A DNA stretch of 64,000 nucleotides from Glaciozyma antarctica PI12 (Eukaryota > Basidiomycota > Microbotryomycetes > Kriegeriales > Camptobasidiaceae), in the NCBI GenBank assembly GCA_002917775.1, contig KZ627146.1, positions 982,008 to 1,046,007 of the forward strand, read 5' to 3'. The position numbers and the translations under genes were made by a program. Shown here in pieces: positions 11,232 through 21,565 of the stretch; position 1 is the first letter of the stretch; the number at the start of each line of letters is the position of its first letter. The notes beneath the pieces are model-generated. The model was not told the origin of the DNA. It saw only the letters and a program-made list of their open reading frames with translations, and made no database searches.

Positions 11232-13735
11232 ATGGATTCCGACCAAGTAGTCGCCAGCTTCGCCGCTTCGTCGTTCACCTCGTCTTCTCCTCGCAACAGG
11301 AGCCTTCCTATCCTCCCCCCGAGCCTCCCACTCAGCCCGCCCTCAGCCGCCTCATCAGGTTCGTGCTCTCCCAATAACTGCACATATTCTCACTGAGGAT
11401 CGCGTTCTCCAGACTCTGGCCAGTCCTCTTACGACCCCCTCGAACCGCAACGTCGCACCACGCCGCCGACCGTCCCTCTCCCCAACCCGCCGCTCCCCAA
11501 CTCGACCACCACCGAGCGCGGCAAAGGAAAACTTTCCTCCGAAATCGACGAACGCGAAGGCTCCGGCAGTAGGCGTGAGACGAGCAGGACGGGTTCTGAC
11601 TGGGGGATCGGGGGACAGCCCAGGGAGTCGGCGATTCCGAACCTCCCGTACCTGGCGCCCAAGTCTGTCGATCCGACGGCGTTTCCGAACTGGGATGTGG
11701 CGCAGGAAGTTGAGTTTAGGATTTCGAAGCTGCTGGGGGAGCACTCGCTCGACGATTTGATGAAGGACAAGCGTGCGTCGTTCGCTTGTTGGAGCAGGTC
11801 GGCGAGGGAGCTGACTCTGGAATGGGGATTTAAGACGCTCAACGCCGCTTCCGAGACTACGTCGAGACTCTTCCCGACAGCAACCCAGTCCTCATCGACT
11901 TTCTCAACGAGTACGCTTCGCTCGCTTCTCACCTCGCTCCCTCGATGACGCCCCTACACAGCATCAAAGTCTTCTCCAAGCTCACCTCCAAAGTCCGCTC
12001 CGCCTGCTCCGCAATCGAGGACGTCTATCTCGTCAAATCCGGCCCGAACCGCCTCAATCTCCCCATCACCATCCGCGGACCCATCCTCGAATGCCTGCGA
12101 CGCTCGGCGGACGTGGGAATTTCGATCGCTGCGCCCCAGCAGGAGCTGTTGGCGTCGTTGTATGGAAAGGAGTTTCAGATGTACATGCAGAACAAGTTGG
12201 TGGAGCATGCGGTGGCGAGGCTGAAGGCGTGGAAGCTGAGCCCGGAGGAGCGGGATGGGCTGGCGGATTGCTACTGCTTGACGAATCCGAGGTGCGTTCA
12301 CTTGGTTCTTGTTGAGAAGCGAGCTGATGGGGCGAACAGGCTTCGAGACCACCCCATCGTGAGTCGGAGGAAAGATCGCAAGCAAGCTTTTCGCACTCAC
12401 TCTTCGCAGGTCCTCGCGAGCGAGGGATTCGCGCAGCTCACTGGCTACCCCCTCGACGCGATTATCGGTCGCAACTGTGAGTGTTGTGCGCGCGATTTCC
12501 TGGTCTTGCGAGCTGAATTTCTCTCACAGGTCGATTCCTACAAGGTCCTGGGACGGCGCCGGAGAGCGTTCGTCGACTTCGCGAAGCTCTCAACAACGAG
12601 GTCGGGATAACTTCGCTTATTCTAAACTGTGAGTCGCTCCTTCAAGCCTTGCAAAGTACCTCGGTGACGGCATCCTCAGACCGACGCAATGGGGAGCCGT
12701 TTTTCAACCTTCTCTGCATGTACGCCTCTGCAATCTTCCTTCCGCTCACTCTCACTCAAGCTCTCGACAGAATCCCTCTCAAAGATGCTCAAGACCGCGT
12801 CAAGTACTTCCTCGGCGGCCAAATCGACGTGCGCCAACTCTCCTCGCCCATTTCGCTCCGAAGTTAACCCCTTCGCAAGGTCTCGGGCAACATCACCACT
12901 CTCCTCGGCACGCCTTCGGATCCCTCTCATCGCCCCTCTCGCGCCACATTGTCTCCCGCCGTCCAAGCTCACGCCGCTTCCGCCGGAAAGAAGTCCTCGT
13001 CCGAGACCCTCGAGATTCGCCGCGAGGCGAGTAGGTCGTCCCTCGCTTCGACGGCGAGTAACAGTGGCCAAGGAACCAGCAGGATGAAGAAGAAGGCGAG
13101 CAGGGGGAACGATTTGGGGCTGACGGTCGAGGAGCATGCCGAGATCAATTCGGAGCAATTTGCGGTTCGTTCGCATCCTGCTTTGAGGGAGGGAAACTGA
13201 TGAGGGAACGCAGAGCAAGATGGTCGAATTCGAAGCGACGTACTCGCGCGTCGTCCTCTTCAGGAAATCGACTCGCGAGATCCTCTTCGTCACTCCTCAA
13301 GTTCTCACCTTCTGCAGTCCGTCCCCTCTCCTCCCTCCTCGACTCTACTGACCTTCCGCAGATCTCCCCACCTCATTGGCGAACCAGCTCCCCGGCGTCG
13401 ACTTCGTCAAGATCCTCGCTGAAGCGACGAAGGATGAGAGCGAGCGGATGAGGAGGACGATCAAGCTCGCGGTTGAGAAGGGGCACTCGTTCTCGCTTCC
13501 GGTCGGGTTGAGGCCGCAGGGGAGGAGCATGTTCTTGTGAGTCGTTCTCCGGGCGCGAGAGGGAGTAGGGCTGATGAGGAGCAGTGGGAAGAAGGAGGCG
13601 CTGGCGAGGGCGTGTGTGGTGCATTTGACGCCGCTGCTGGACCGCGATGGGGATTGCGAGGCGTTCGTCGCGGTGTGAGTTGGTATTTGAAGCGCTGATT
13701 AAGCGAGCTGATGAGGTGGACGTAGGTTTGGGTGA
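11232..13735 (+). CDS. RGS-LOV protein: predicted blue-light photoreceptor with an RGS-like N-terminal domain
   Basis: Thirteen exons (11232-11358, 11413-11772, 11835-12291, 12340-12358, 12410-12476, 12530-12628, 12680-12719, 12771-12828, 12880-13164, 13214-13316, 13362-13536, 13585-13674, 13726-13735) join in frame to 629 residues. Residues about 135-315 look like an RGS helical bundle (FRDYVETLPDSNPVLIDFLN; LYGKEFQMYMQNKLVEHAV). A LOV domain follows (about 316-410): DHPIVLASEGFAQLTGY, then GRNCRFLQGPGT with the photo-adduct Cys at 344, then NYRRNGEPFFNLLCIIPLKD and KYFLGGQIDV. RGS-LOV proteins are known from Botrytis (BcRGS1), where light drives membrane binding. The C-terminal third (to AVFG) carries a second conserved region, SKMVEFEATYSRVVLFRK. 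Flavin binding and a photocycle are inferred from the intact motif. Confidence 0.88.
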
Positions 13736-13881
13736 ATAGTCGAGGTCATCGCTTGTGCCTGCTTAAAAGTGTTGTTACATAAGGTACTGGTGCAACATCC
13801 AAACACGAATAGTACAGCTCCGTTGCTTCCTGGAAAAACAGAATCAGCACCGTCGCTGTCGAGAGGCAGCAGGAGCGCACC

Positions 13882-14604
13882 TCATCGCCGTCGCTCCTCG
13901 TCCGCTGCCCCTCCCAATCCCTCCGCCAACTCGTCCCACGCCTTCCTCGCTCTCCCCAACGCAAAGTTCATCGCCAAATCCTCCAGTCCGTTGTTCTCCT
14001 TGACGACCTTCTTCCCCTTCTTGATCGTCTTCCCCTTTCCTCGCGAACTAGGGGCCTTCTTCGTCCCGACCGACTTGTCGCGCCCTCCCGCCCCAAGGAA
14101 CGTCAACACCGTCTCCTTAACAAAGTACATCGCCTCCTTCGCCTCCTCCGGCTCATCCCACTCCCCGTCATCATTCGCGGTCGCCCAAGTCCTCTTCCTC
14201 CCACTCGCAGACCTCGCCGCCCTCCCTCTCCCAGTCGCAGGTTTATCCCCCCACCACTCAACGCCCCTCTTCCCCACACTCCACGCCGTCCTCCCCGCCA
14301 TCCCCAGCCCCGTCTCCTGCGCCGGCTTGCCCCAGTTGCTCCAGCTCGAGAAAGTGGCTCCGAGAGCGGCGACTATGGCGCCCCATTTGGCGACAAACCA
14401 GGCGAGGCGCAGGGCAAGACGAGTGGTGTGGTAGAGGGAGGAAAGGGCGGCGTAGAGGGTTAGGAGGCTGATGAGGAGGGGGATGAGAGAGGAGGGGGAG
14501 GAGAGGGAGGAGAGGGAGGAGAGGGAGGAGACGACTTGGTGGACGGGGCTGAGGAGGGAGGCGGGGAGGTATGGGTCCAGCAGGGAGAGGAAGGTGCTGG
14601 CCAT
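13882..14604 (-). CDS. Small membrane protein, Apq12-like (nuclear envelope/pore biogenesis candidate)
   Basis: Single-exon ORF of 240 residues, ATG at 14604. A Ser/Leu repeat (LSSLSSLSS, encoded by a purine-rich 9-nt DNA repeat) leads into two adjacent hydrophobic helices (IPLLISLLTLYAALSSLY and LAWFVAKWGAIVAALGA, about residues 40-90). An amphipathic, Lys/Arg-rich C-terminal half with RGKGKTIKKGKK follows. Size and the pair of short membrane segments followed by a charged tail resemble Apq12, an ER/nuclear-envelope protein needed for pore assembly and membrane fluidity. The likeness is one of architecture rather than a diagnostic motif. A GT-AG intron-like stretch lies just past the stop (3' UTR). 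Confidence 0.5.
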   Translation of the reverse strand: MASTFLSLLDPYLPASLLSPVHQVVSSLSSLSSLSSPSSLIPLLISLLTLYAALSSLYHTTRLALRLAWFVAKWGAIVAALGATFSSWSNWGKPAQETGLGMAGRTAWSVGKRGVEWWGDKPATGRGRAARSASGRKRTWATANDDGEWDEPEEAKEAMYFVKETVLTFLGAGGRDKSVGTKKAPSSRGKGKTIKKGKKVVKENNGLEDLAMNFALGRARKAWDELAEGLGGAADEERRR

Positions 14605-15020
14605 TTGGAGAGGTTGTTTGCGTAGCAGGCTACACTCTGCTTGAATCGAGGTGATGGATCGAGGGAGAGCAGCAAGTTGAACGTTGAACGACTGACGCGC
14701 TTCTTCAGCTTTTCGAGCTGGCTGGAGCAGGCGGAAGGTTCTCCTCTAGCTCCTGCAGACCAGAGTTCTCCTGATGGATTGCGAGAAGATGTGCAGGGAA
14801 GAAGCGGAGAAGAAAGAGTAGTGGCTGCCATCTCCTCGGAGTACTCGTCTCGTCGACCTCTCTCCGGAGTTGCTGCTGCGAGCAAACCTGTCGACTGAAA
14901 AGCTTGTAGAGTCGACATTACAATAATATGATAGCGTTCGACGAGAGTACAGCCACGAACGAAGCCAATCCTCTCAAGCTGCGAAGAACGAAATCATCAG
15001 CAAAGTCCCTCGCACTCTCC
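14605..15020. other. Intergenic region
   Basis: Promoter of the Apq12-like gene and 3' flank of the Tco89-like gene, both on the minus strand. No gene is seen. Confidence 0.5.
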
Positions 15021-17226
15021 TCAAACGAACTCACCCCTCCCCTTCCCCTTCTTCGCCACAGTCTCCACCTTCCTCGGCGGCAATGCCCTCTCCAAGCTCT
15101 CCCCCAACGGATCTCGCCACTTCTCCACCGCTCGATACTGCCTATCGATCCTTTCCGCCTCCCTCACCAACCCCGCCGCCCAAAGCTGCATCGACCCGAC
15201 AGGCTTCCCATTCCCCTGCGTCGAAGCAGGCGAGTAGAACCCGCTCCCCATCCCCGCCGGGACCTCGGATGGTCCGCTCCCGTTATCCCAGTACGGCGCA
15301 TCGCGAGCCAGGATCGCCTTCTGCTGCGTTCGACTCATCGCGCCGAGCGAAGCCGTGCTGGCGCTGTGGTGCTGGCGCGAGAAGAGGGGACCACGGGTAG
15401 CGGCGGGAGAGGCGGAGAGTTGAGGCGAGTCGGTGTAGGAGGAGGTTTCGACGAATTTGGAGATGAGGGGCTGGAATTGGGTTGGCGAGGCGCGGCCTTT
15501 GCCCTTCGAGGCGCTGGTAGAGAGAACGGTGGCGCCGGGGATGGGGTAGCGGAAGGAAGCGGCGGCGGAGGGGGAGAGGGGAGGGGTGAGGCCGGGGAGG
15601 TTGGCGGTGGCGAACCCGCGAAGGCTGGCAAAGTACCCACTCGCATTGCGCTTCCCAGCTCCAGGGCGAGTCCCACCTGCGCCCGTCGACGAGCGCTGAG
15701 GACCTCCAACGTTCCCCAGCAACCCCATTGCTCCTCCCTCCGACGCAGACCCGCTCGACAACCGCAGTCGACGCGCCAGTTCCCTCGCTTCCGAAACGCC
15801 CATCGTCGACGCTCGACCCGTCGAAGACTCCGCGACGTTGCGCAGCGAGCGAATGCTGCCCATGCTGTCCGTTCGCTTGTGCGTTTGTCGCGTCGGTCCC
15901 ACTCCGTCCTTCGTAAGCTCGGCCTGTGCGATCGTTCCGCGATCGATTTGCGGCGCTGCAGTCGAGGCAGCTCGACGGAAGTTGGGCGACGAGGCGCCCA
16001 TGAGGCCATGGAAAGAGCGGTTCGAGGCCATCGAGACGAAGGACGCGTTGGAGGCTTGGCGGTTTGTGCGCGGGCGGTAGGCGTCAGGTCGGACAGGGGA
16101 GGCGCGGGGAGAGGAGGTGGTGGGGAAGACGACGGTGGATTGGCCGGCGGGAGCTTGGCTACCGTTGGTTCGTTGTGGAGGAGTGCCGTTCGACGGGAAG
16201 CGAGTCGCTGGAGGTGGCGGGGGGAGAGATGGAGGCTTGAACGAGACCGAGGGAGGGGTAGCGGTCCTGGCGTTGTTGCTGAGGAGGTGCGGAGGTCCGC
16301 TGAGCGACGGCGGGCGGAGGTCGAGCGATTGGCGGTTCCTCAGAGCGGGGCGACATGTCGCCGTAGTCGGTCTCAACGGATCCCAGCTGGAATTTGGCCC
16401 TCCCGTTCGTCCTCGTTGGCGTCGTCGGCCTCGATTGGTACTTGGTATCCTCCGCCGCAATCGCCTCGATCCGATCTCCCGCTCCCATGACCTGCGCCAG
16501 TCCCGAAACTCCCTCGCCATTGTACTGCCCGACCTTAGGGAGCGCTTTCTCCGCCGGTTGAGGCGAGTCGGTCGCGCTCTCCCAGTCGCTGCCCGACGTC
16601 GGATTGGACGAATTGACGCTCCCGACGACGGTAATGTTGCTGTCGAGCGGCTTGAGACCACTCCTGCCCCTCCCTCGCGGCCCATCGTCGTCCTCTCGCT
16701 CCTCCAGCGGCGAACCCAACGGAGAGATCTTGACCTCGTCTTCTCGCGCGATCTCCCTGCTCCCCCTATCCCTACTCTTGCTGCTCCTCTCCCTACTCTT
16801 GCTCTTGCTCCCCCTCTCCCTACTCCTACTTCCCCTCTCCCTACTCTTCGCTCGCAAAGTCCCCACACTCCCCGTACTACTCGCCCTCCTCCCATTCGAC
16901 GGCCTATCCTCCCTCCCCGCTCTCTCCTCCTCTTCCTCCTCCTCTTCCTCCGGCTCCGCCATACTCGTGAACCCAAAATCAATCGCCGCCTTCCTCCCCG
17001 TCGACCCCGTTCGTTTGTGCACCGGCTTCTTGCCGTGATGAGCGAATTGGACGCCGTGGTGCCCGTGGTGAGAGCTCAGGGAGGAGGACGACTTGTTGCG
17101 CTTTGGACGACCGGGGGCGTGGGAGGAAAGAGCTGAGGAGGACTTGTTGCGCGTTGGAGCGTCGTGCGTCGAGGAGGGTCGGTGGGGGGTGACGGAAGGG
17201 AGGGGGGAGCGTGGGGAGGCGGACAT
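15021..17226 (-). CDS. Disordered, phosphosite-rich protein resembling the TORC1 subunit Tco89
   Basis: Two long open frames, 17226-16355 and 16299-15021, are joined by a 55-nt GT-AG intron (16354-16300) giving 716 residues. The intron was placed because both flanking frames look coding and the join is exactly in frame. The product is Ser/Arg-rich throughout: paired RNKSSS-LSSH blocks, GKKPVHKRTGSTGRK, an acidic run of Glu at about residue 90, RS-type repeats (SRERGS), then LARRLRLSSGS and AMSRTQQKAILARDAPYW. The SRTQQK block and the Lys-rich N-terminus followed by an acidic patch recall Tco89, a yeast TORC1 subunit. This is a tentative link. No enzymatic domain or membrane segment is seen. 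Confidence 0.55.
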
Positions 17227-18104
17227 GCTGGGGGAGGAGCGTTAGTGGAATTCGTGAGAGGGCTCGGAGGTGATTCGATTCCAGGCCTTGAGCGCTGGAG
17301 GGCAGGTCCTCAGGCACGCATACCCGCCTGCCTCCGGCCAGCCCATCCTGCCTCCCACGACGTGCGTCGTTCGCGCTGTAGCCCACGACCAGCGCTTCCT
17401 CCAAAGAACGCAACGATACATCCACCCGAGCAGCCCCCGCCTGGCGTGCCCGTCCATACGACCCTCGCTGCCGCCCACCAACCACACTGCCGCCCTTCCC
17501 CGCGCCTGGTCCAGATCCCGTCCTCCCTCCCTCCGAGCGCAGGACTCCCGACACTCACCTGCGTAATCAATCCAGTTCTAACGTCGTTATTCGTTCAGCG
17601 TAGCTCGTCGTCCGATCTCTGAAACTCGAGGGCGGGTCGGTGCGCCTATCACAACCTCATCAGTGGGCTGTCACGCGGTCCTGGGGCGGGGAGGTTGCGC
17701 ACCTGGTATCGCGCTGCTTGTGACGTTGGTGCGAGTTGGTTCGGACGAGAGATTGAGAGGAGTGATGGGGCAGAGGCGGATCTGGGGAGAGGGTCGGCTG
17801 GCCTCCGCGCGTGGGGTGCGAGTGCGATTTCGCGGTCGCTGAGCTCGCGGATCTGTTGGGCCGGCGGGACGGTAGTCGGCGAGATACAGGGAAGGCGAGT
17901 GGAAGCTCGAACCGAGCGTGTGGCAGGAGGGAGAGCTGCCAGGCGTGCTGCTCTCGACCTGGACGTCGCTCAGGGTCCATCTAGCGTGTACACAGCACCT
18001 CGCTCGCTCGTGCGAAGCTCACCGCTCTCCGAACAGCTCTCAAGGATACATACGCCCTTCGTGTGCCCTAATTACATCCCTACTTCCAGCCCCCCACCCC
18101 GGCA
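17227..18104. other. Intergenic region, about 0.9 kb
   Basis: Promoter of the Tco89-like gene and 3' flank of the mitofissin-type gene, both minus. Short overlapping frames on both strands show no coherent protein or intron pattern. Confidence 0.45.
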
Positions 18105-18661
18105 TCACTTCTTATGCTCCCGCTCAAAGTACGAATTGCTATACGATACAGCCGCAGCGTAATCAAACACCTTCTCGCCTACGCTGAGCACCGTGTCGGC
18201 TGTTTGGCGCGCAGGACCTTCGGGGAGGGAGGAGGTGGAGACGCTAAGGAGAGGGCACGGGATCAGCTGCGGGTACGGCGCGAGGGGAGTTGAGAGGTTC
18301 TGCGGAGGTGCAGAGACGGCTGCGGAGATAGACAGTACCTGCTGGGCGGAGAGAGCGCTGCTTCTAGCTCCACCGCACCTGCTCGCCGCGTGCACGCCCT
18401 AGAGCACCTTGGTCCTCCCGCCAGTGCTCCTCCCACCAGGCGCCTTCCCAGTCCTAAACCCCAACTCTTGCCGCCCCAAACCCCCTCCCACCCCGCGCCC
18501 CTCCAACCCCAACGCAAGCCCATCCCAGCGCAACGCCCACCGCCTCACACGCACGGCCAACCTCCGACTCACCGGAACCCAGTCGAGCTCTTAACGCCCG
18601 CAAGGACAGCGCTGACGAGGACGATATCGGCTGCGTAGTGGACTAGACGACCTACGACCAT
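18105..18661 (-). CDS. DUF1748 small mitochondrial protein, mitofissin (Atg44) family
   Basis: Exons 18661-18573 and 18243-18105 encode 75 residues. They are separated by a 329-nt GTGAGT...TTAG intron that splits an Arg codon in frame. The protein starts MVVGRLVHYAADIVLVSAVL and has the short hydrophobic N-terminal helix of the family, then AGVKSSTGF, VGEKVFDYAAAV, and ends SYFEREHKK. The SYFE(R/K) tail and GE-x-VFD block are hallmarks of DUF1748. The family includes yeast Atg44/mitofissin, an intermembrane-space protein that drives mitochondrial fission during mitophagy. Yeast has two DUF1748 members, so orthology to Atg44 itself is probable rather than proven. The gene is too short and too split to appear as a single ORF. 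Confidence 0.85.
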
Positions 18662-18900
18662 CGTTGGGTTGCTGAGGCTGGGCTGGGAGGGGTTGGGAGG
18701 AGGGTGGACAAGGGGGTCTTGGTGGGTTGGGTTCTGCGTGGAGGCTGGCTGCTGGCGTGGAGGGCTGAGAGCTGACGTACGCGCACGCGTGTGAGAGGAG
18801 GGGGAGAGAGCTCGTCGGAGAAGGAGCCTCGCATTCGGCACGCTCCGCACGCCTCTCCTCTCTCCCCAAATCTCGGCAGTCTCATCTCCATAAAAAGCGC

Positions 18901-20359
18901 TCAACACAATCTCAATAACCTCACTCGTACTACCCCAGTTCCTGCCCCCCACTCCCAGCCAACACACCTCTCATCCCCCCTCCCATCCCCGGACTCCTCC
19001 CCGGTCCCAAAGGACTCAGCGTCCTCTTCGCCTGCCCTCTCTCCCCCGGTGGAGAGCCTAGGAGCCTCTTGATCGCGTACGACGTCGGCGACCCTCTTGC
19101 TCCATCGTGAGAATCTCCGTCGGTCGCTAAAAAAAGGCGAATCCCTGCGTGCGCCTTCGAGCGAATCCCTGCGTACTCCGTCGAGGGAATCTATCCACGC
19201 TCCTTCGTAAGCATCCCGCCGTACTTCCTCGGCGTTCGAGCCTGGTTGCGGCGCGAACCCCCCGACGGGAGAAGGGAGGTTGGAAGCGGATACGCGTCTC
19301 ACAGTCGCCATTCGTGCCGGGATGAGTGCTGGGCTGTGGGCGCGAGAGAGGTCTGGCGAGGAGGACAGGGGGGAGGTGGATTGTGAAGAGCTGGAGGTGA
19401 GGTCCATAGGTGTTGGGAGGGCGTCGGGCGTTGGGAGGACGTCGGAGGAGGGGAGTCGGTACAGAGGGTGGGAGTGGACGAGGGAGGTGTAGTAGTGTGC
19501 TAGGACTTGGCCGGTCGTCTGCGGTGTGTCAGTGGGAGCTAAGGAGAACAGGGAGGGAAGAGAGGACGTACGGTCAACCGCCAGTCAATCGCCTCGCAGA
19601 ACTCCTTCTCGAGCAAGTTCATCTCCGCGACGCTCACTCCTCCCACTCTGGCGTACCGCCCGTTCGTGCAGAAGCTGTCGCTGAGCGCTTTGCTCCCCAC
19701 ACTAACGCCTGCAATGACGAACCTGGAGAAGAGAGCGCCAAGAGATCAGCTCTACTCGGCCTCTTGAGTGCTGCCAGAGCCGCTTCGGAGAGGAAGAAGA
19801 GGAAGATAGGAACGTACCGATGTACAGTCAGACTGCTGACGGTGAACGTGGGCAGCCGCGCGCACACCTTGTCGACGTAAGGGAGGAGGGAGAGGAGGAC
19901 AGCTGACTCGACGTTCGTATACCGCGCGATTCGGAGGAGGTAGTCGGGAACGTTGATGGAAGGAGGTGCACGGGAATGGAACCGCGTAAGGGAGGTAGGC
20001 GTGAGGGGGATACGGTCGTTGTGCGCAATCAGGCGTTCGAGCATGGAGGCTGGATTTTGCTGTCAGCTGTGGCGCTCACCACGAGGAGGAAGGACGGGGA
20101 ACGCACAGATGAGGGTGATGAGGTCGTCTACTTGGCATAGCTCGAAGAACCGAGGTACCTCCTTGATCCCGTCGGGGTGCAAGAGGGTGGGTACGATCGA
20201 AGGGCCGTTGACGGAGCGAACGACGACGGGCGCGGTGGGGGCTGGGGCTGGGGCGGTGGCGGCGGGGGAGAGAGTTGGTGCAGGTGGTAGGGGAGGGTAG
20301 AAGGGTCCGCTGTTGGAAGGTCCTGCGACTGCGTTGGCGTCTGTTCGAGAAGAAGACAT
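18901..20359 (-). CDS. Pho80/Pcl-type cyclin (partner of a Pho85-like CDK)
   Basis: Four exons (20359-20107, 20049-19818, 19722-19572, 19518-18901) give 417 residues with all joins in frame. After a Pro/Ala-rich N-terminus the cyclin box runs from about residue 85: SSMLERLIAHNDRI, INVPDYLLRIARY, AVLLSLLPYVDKV, LTVHRFVIAGVSVGSKALSD, NGRYARVGGVSVAEMN and LLEKEFCEAIDWRL. The VSVAEMN-LE-EF block is typical of Pho80/Pcl cyclins that bind Pho85, which control phosphate response, glycogen or cell cycle. Which branch this one serves cannot be read here. The C-terminal 200 residues are Ser-rich with a tandem repeat of (G/A)xRRDSLEG type (three copies near 19140-19200), likely phosphorylation sites. 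Confidence 0.88.
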
Positions 20360-20488
20360 GGCGAGGCGTGGTTGAGCGTCAGTTCTCCATGCGAGGATTG
20401 TTGGTGAACGAGTTGGTGTCGAAGTGAAGGTCAGTCTAGCGGGAGATAGCGAGATGGGGAGACTGGGGGATAACAGAGGCTAAGATCG

Positions 20489-21313
20489 TTGAATGGAAGT
20501 TGGCTGAGGGAAAGAACGTGGGCTGGACTGCGGGAGAACGAGCAACGACTGCTCCGAGGACTACCAGGGGTTCTTCCTCCTCCACAGTACGAGCTCAGAG
20601 GACAACGACTACAGGATGCTCCGATCTACGCCCAAGCCCCACCTAGGCGAACAGCATCGTCCCGCTCTCCCTCCGACCCCAAACGCTCAAAGGCAGGCAG
20701 AGATCCTCTTCCTCCTCCTAACCGCGCTCACCTCCTCCCCAGGCACCTCCTCTACCACTCACACCTCCAAGAAACCCACCTAACCTCGTACCTTTCTCTC
20801 GCCCCGCTCCTCCCGCCGCTCTACCACCGGCACTCCTTCTTCTCCTCCCTCCTCAAAACTCTCGATTCCCCTTCTCCAACCTTCTTCCTCGACGCAGCGC
20901 AGCGCACGATTCGGGAACAGACGCGCAGAGTGGATAGGGAGATGAAGCTGCTCTCTGAGAATGGGGATCGGAGAGTGAGGGAGAAGCGGGAACGAGCGCG
21001 TGCGTTGCAGGACGTCTGGATGGGAGCTTGTGGGGGTGTGGAAGAAGAGGAAGAGGGGGAGGCTAGGAGGGCGTACAGGCTGGCGATGGAGGAGGTGGAA
21101 GAGGTGGAGATGGAGGGGGAGCGCGTGAGGCAGGGGGTGTGGGAGAGGAGGGTTAGGCTGCAGGAGGCGCTGTGCTGGGTTGGCAAAGCGAAGGAGGGAG
21201 GTGGGAGGGAGAGGGTGTTGACGGTACTGAGAGGGGTGGAGAGTGAGCTGGAGATGGTGGAGGAGGCGTTGCTGGCGGAGGTGGTTGAGCTCGTTGTGCT
21301 TGCGAGGTTGTAA
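20489..21313 (+). CDS. Uncharacterised helical protein, 5' end unresolved
   Basis: The 3' two-thirds (about 20768-21313, stop TAA) clearly code: HLQETHLTSYLSLAPLLPPL, FFLDAAQRTIREQTRRVDRE, then long charged helices (EEVEEVEMEGERVRQGVW; VLTVLRGVESELEMVEEALL) likely to form coiled coils. Upstream two frames compete. The long open frame lacks an ATG. The other starts at ATG 20616 (MLRSTPKPHLGEQ...AEILFLLLTALTSS) and looks natural, but it ends before the conserved part. An intron with a ctcctaac branch and ctcctccccag acceptor is possible but does not reconcile them. A one-base error or an unseen intron is likely. No family was recognised. Confidence 0.45.
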   Translation: MNGSWLRERTWAGLRENEQRLLRGLPGVLPPPQYELRGQRLQDAPIYAQAPPRRTASSRSPSDPKRSKAGRDPLPPPNRAHLLPRHLLYHSHLQETHLTSYLSLAPLLPPLYHRHSFFSSLLKTLDSPSPTFFLDAAQRTIREQTRRVDREMKLLSENGDRRVREKRERARALQDVWMGACGGVEEEEEGEARRAYRLAMEEVEEVEMEGERVRQGVWERRVRLQEALCWVGKAKEGGGRERVLTVLRGVESELEMVEEALLAEVVELVVLARL

Positions 21314-21565
21314 CGCGTTCGTTTGCCCTAGTTTGAGGCCGCGCAGTACTGTTCTCCCCTCTTAGCTTTTTGCGTTCTCTGGGAGAGAAGAGGCAGGCAG
21401 CCCGAAAAGACGAGGCAGCGACACCAAGTTAAGGAGAGCTTCCTTCTTCCACCTCTCCCTCGTCCTCCCGCACGAACGCCTACGCACGAATGGCTCCCCG
21501 ACCCAAATTCTCCGTCGACCTGGAAGTCCCGCAAGACCTGGGGTTGTCTCCCACCTTCATGGCGT

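Noticed and set aside
14928..16490. 520-codon plus-strand frame opposite the Tco89-like gene
   Set aside because: Arg/Ser/Pro-biased with no domain; the minus-strand reading is coherent over 716 residues with a valid intron.
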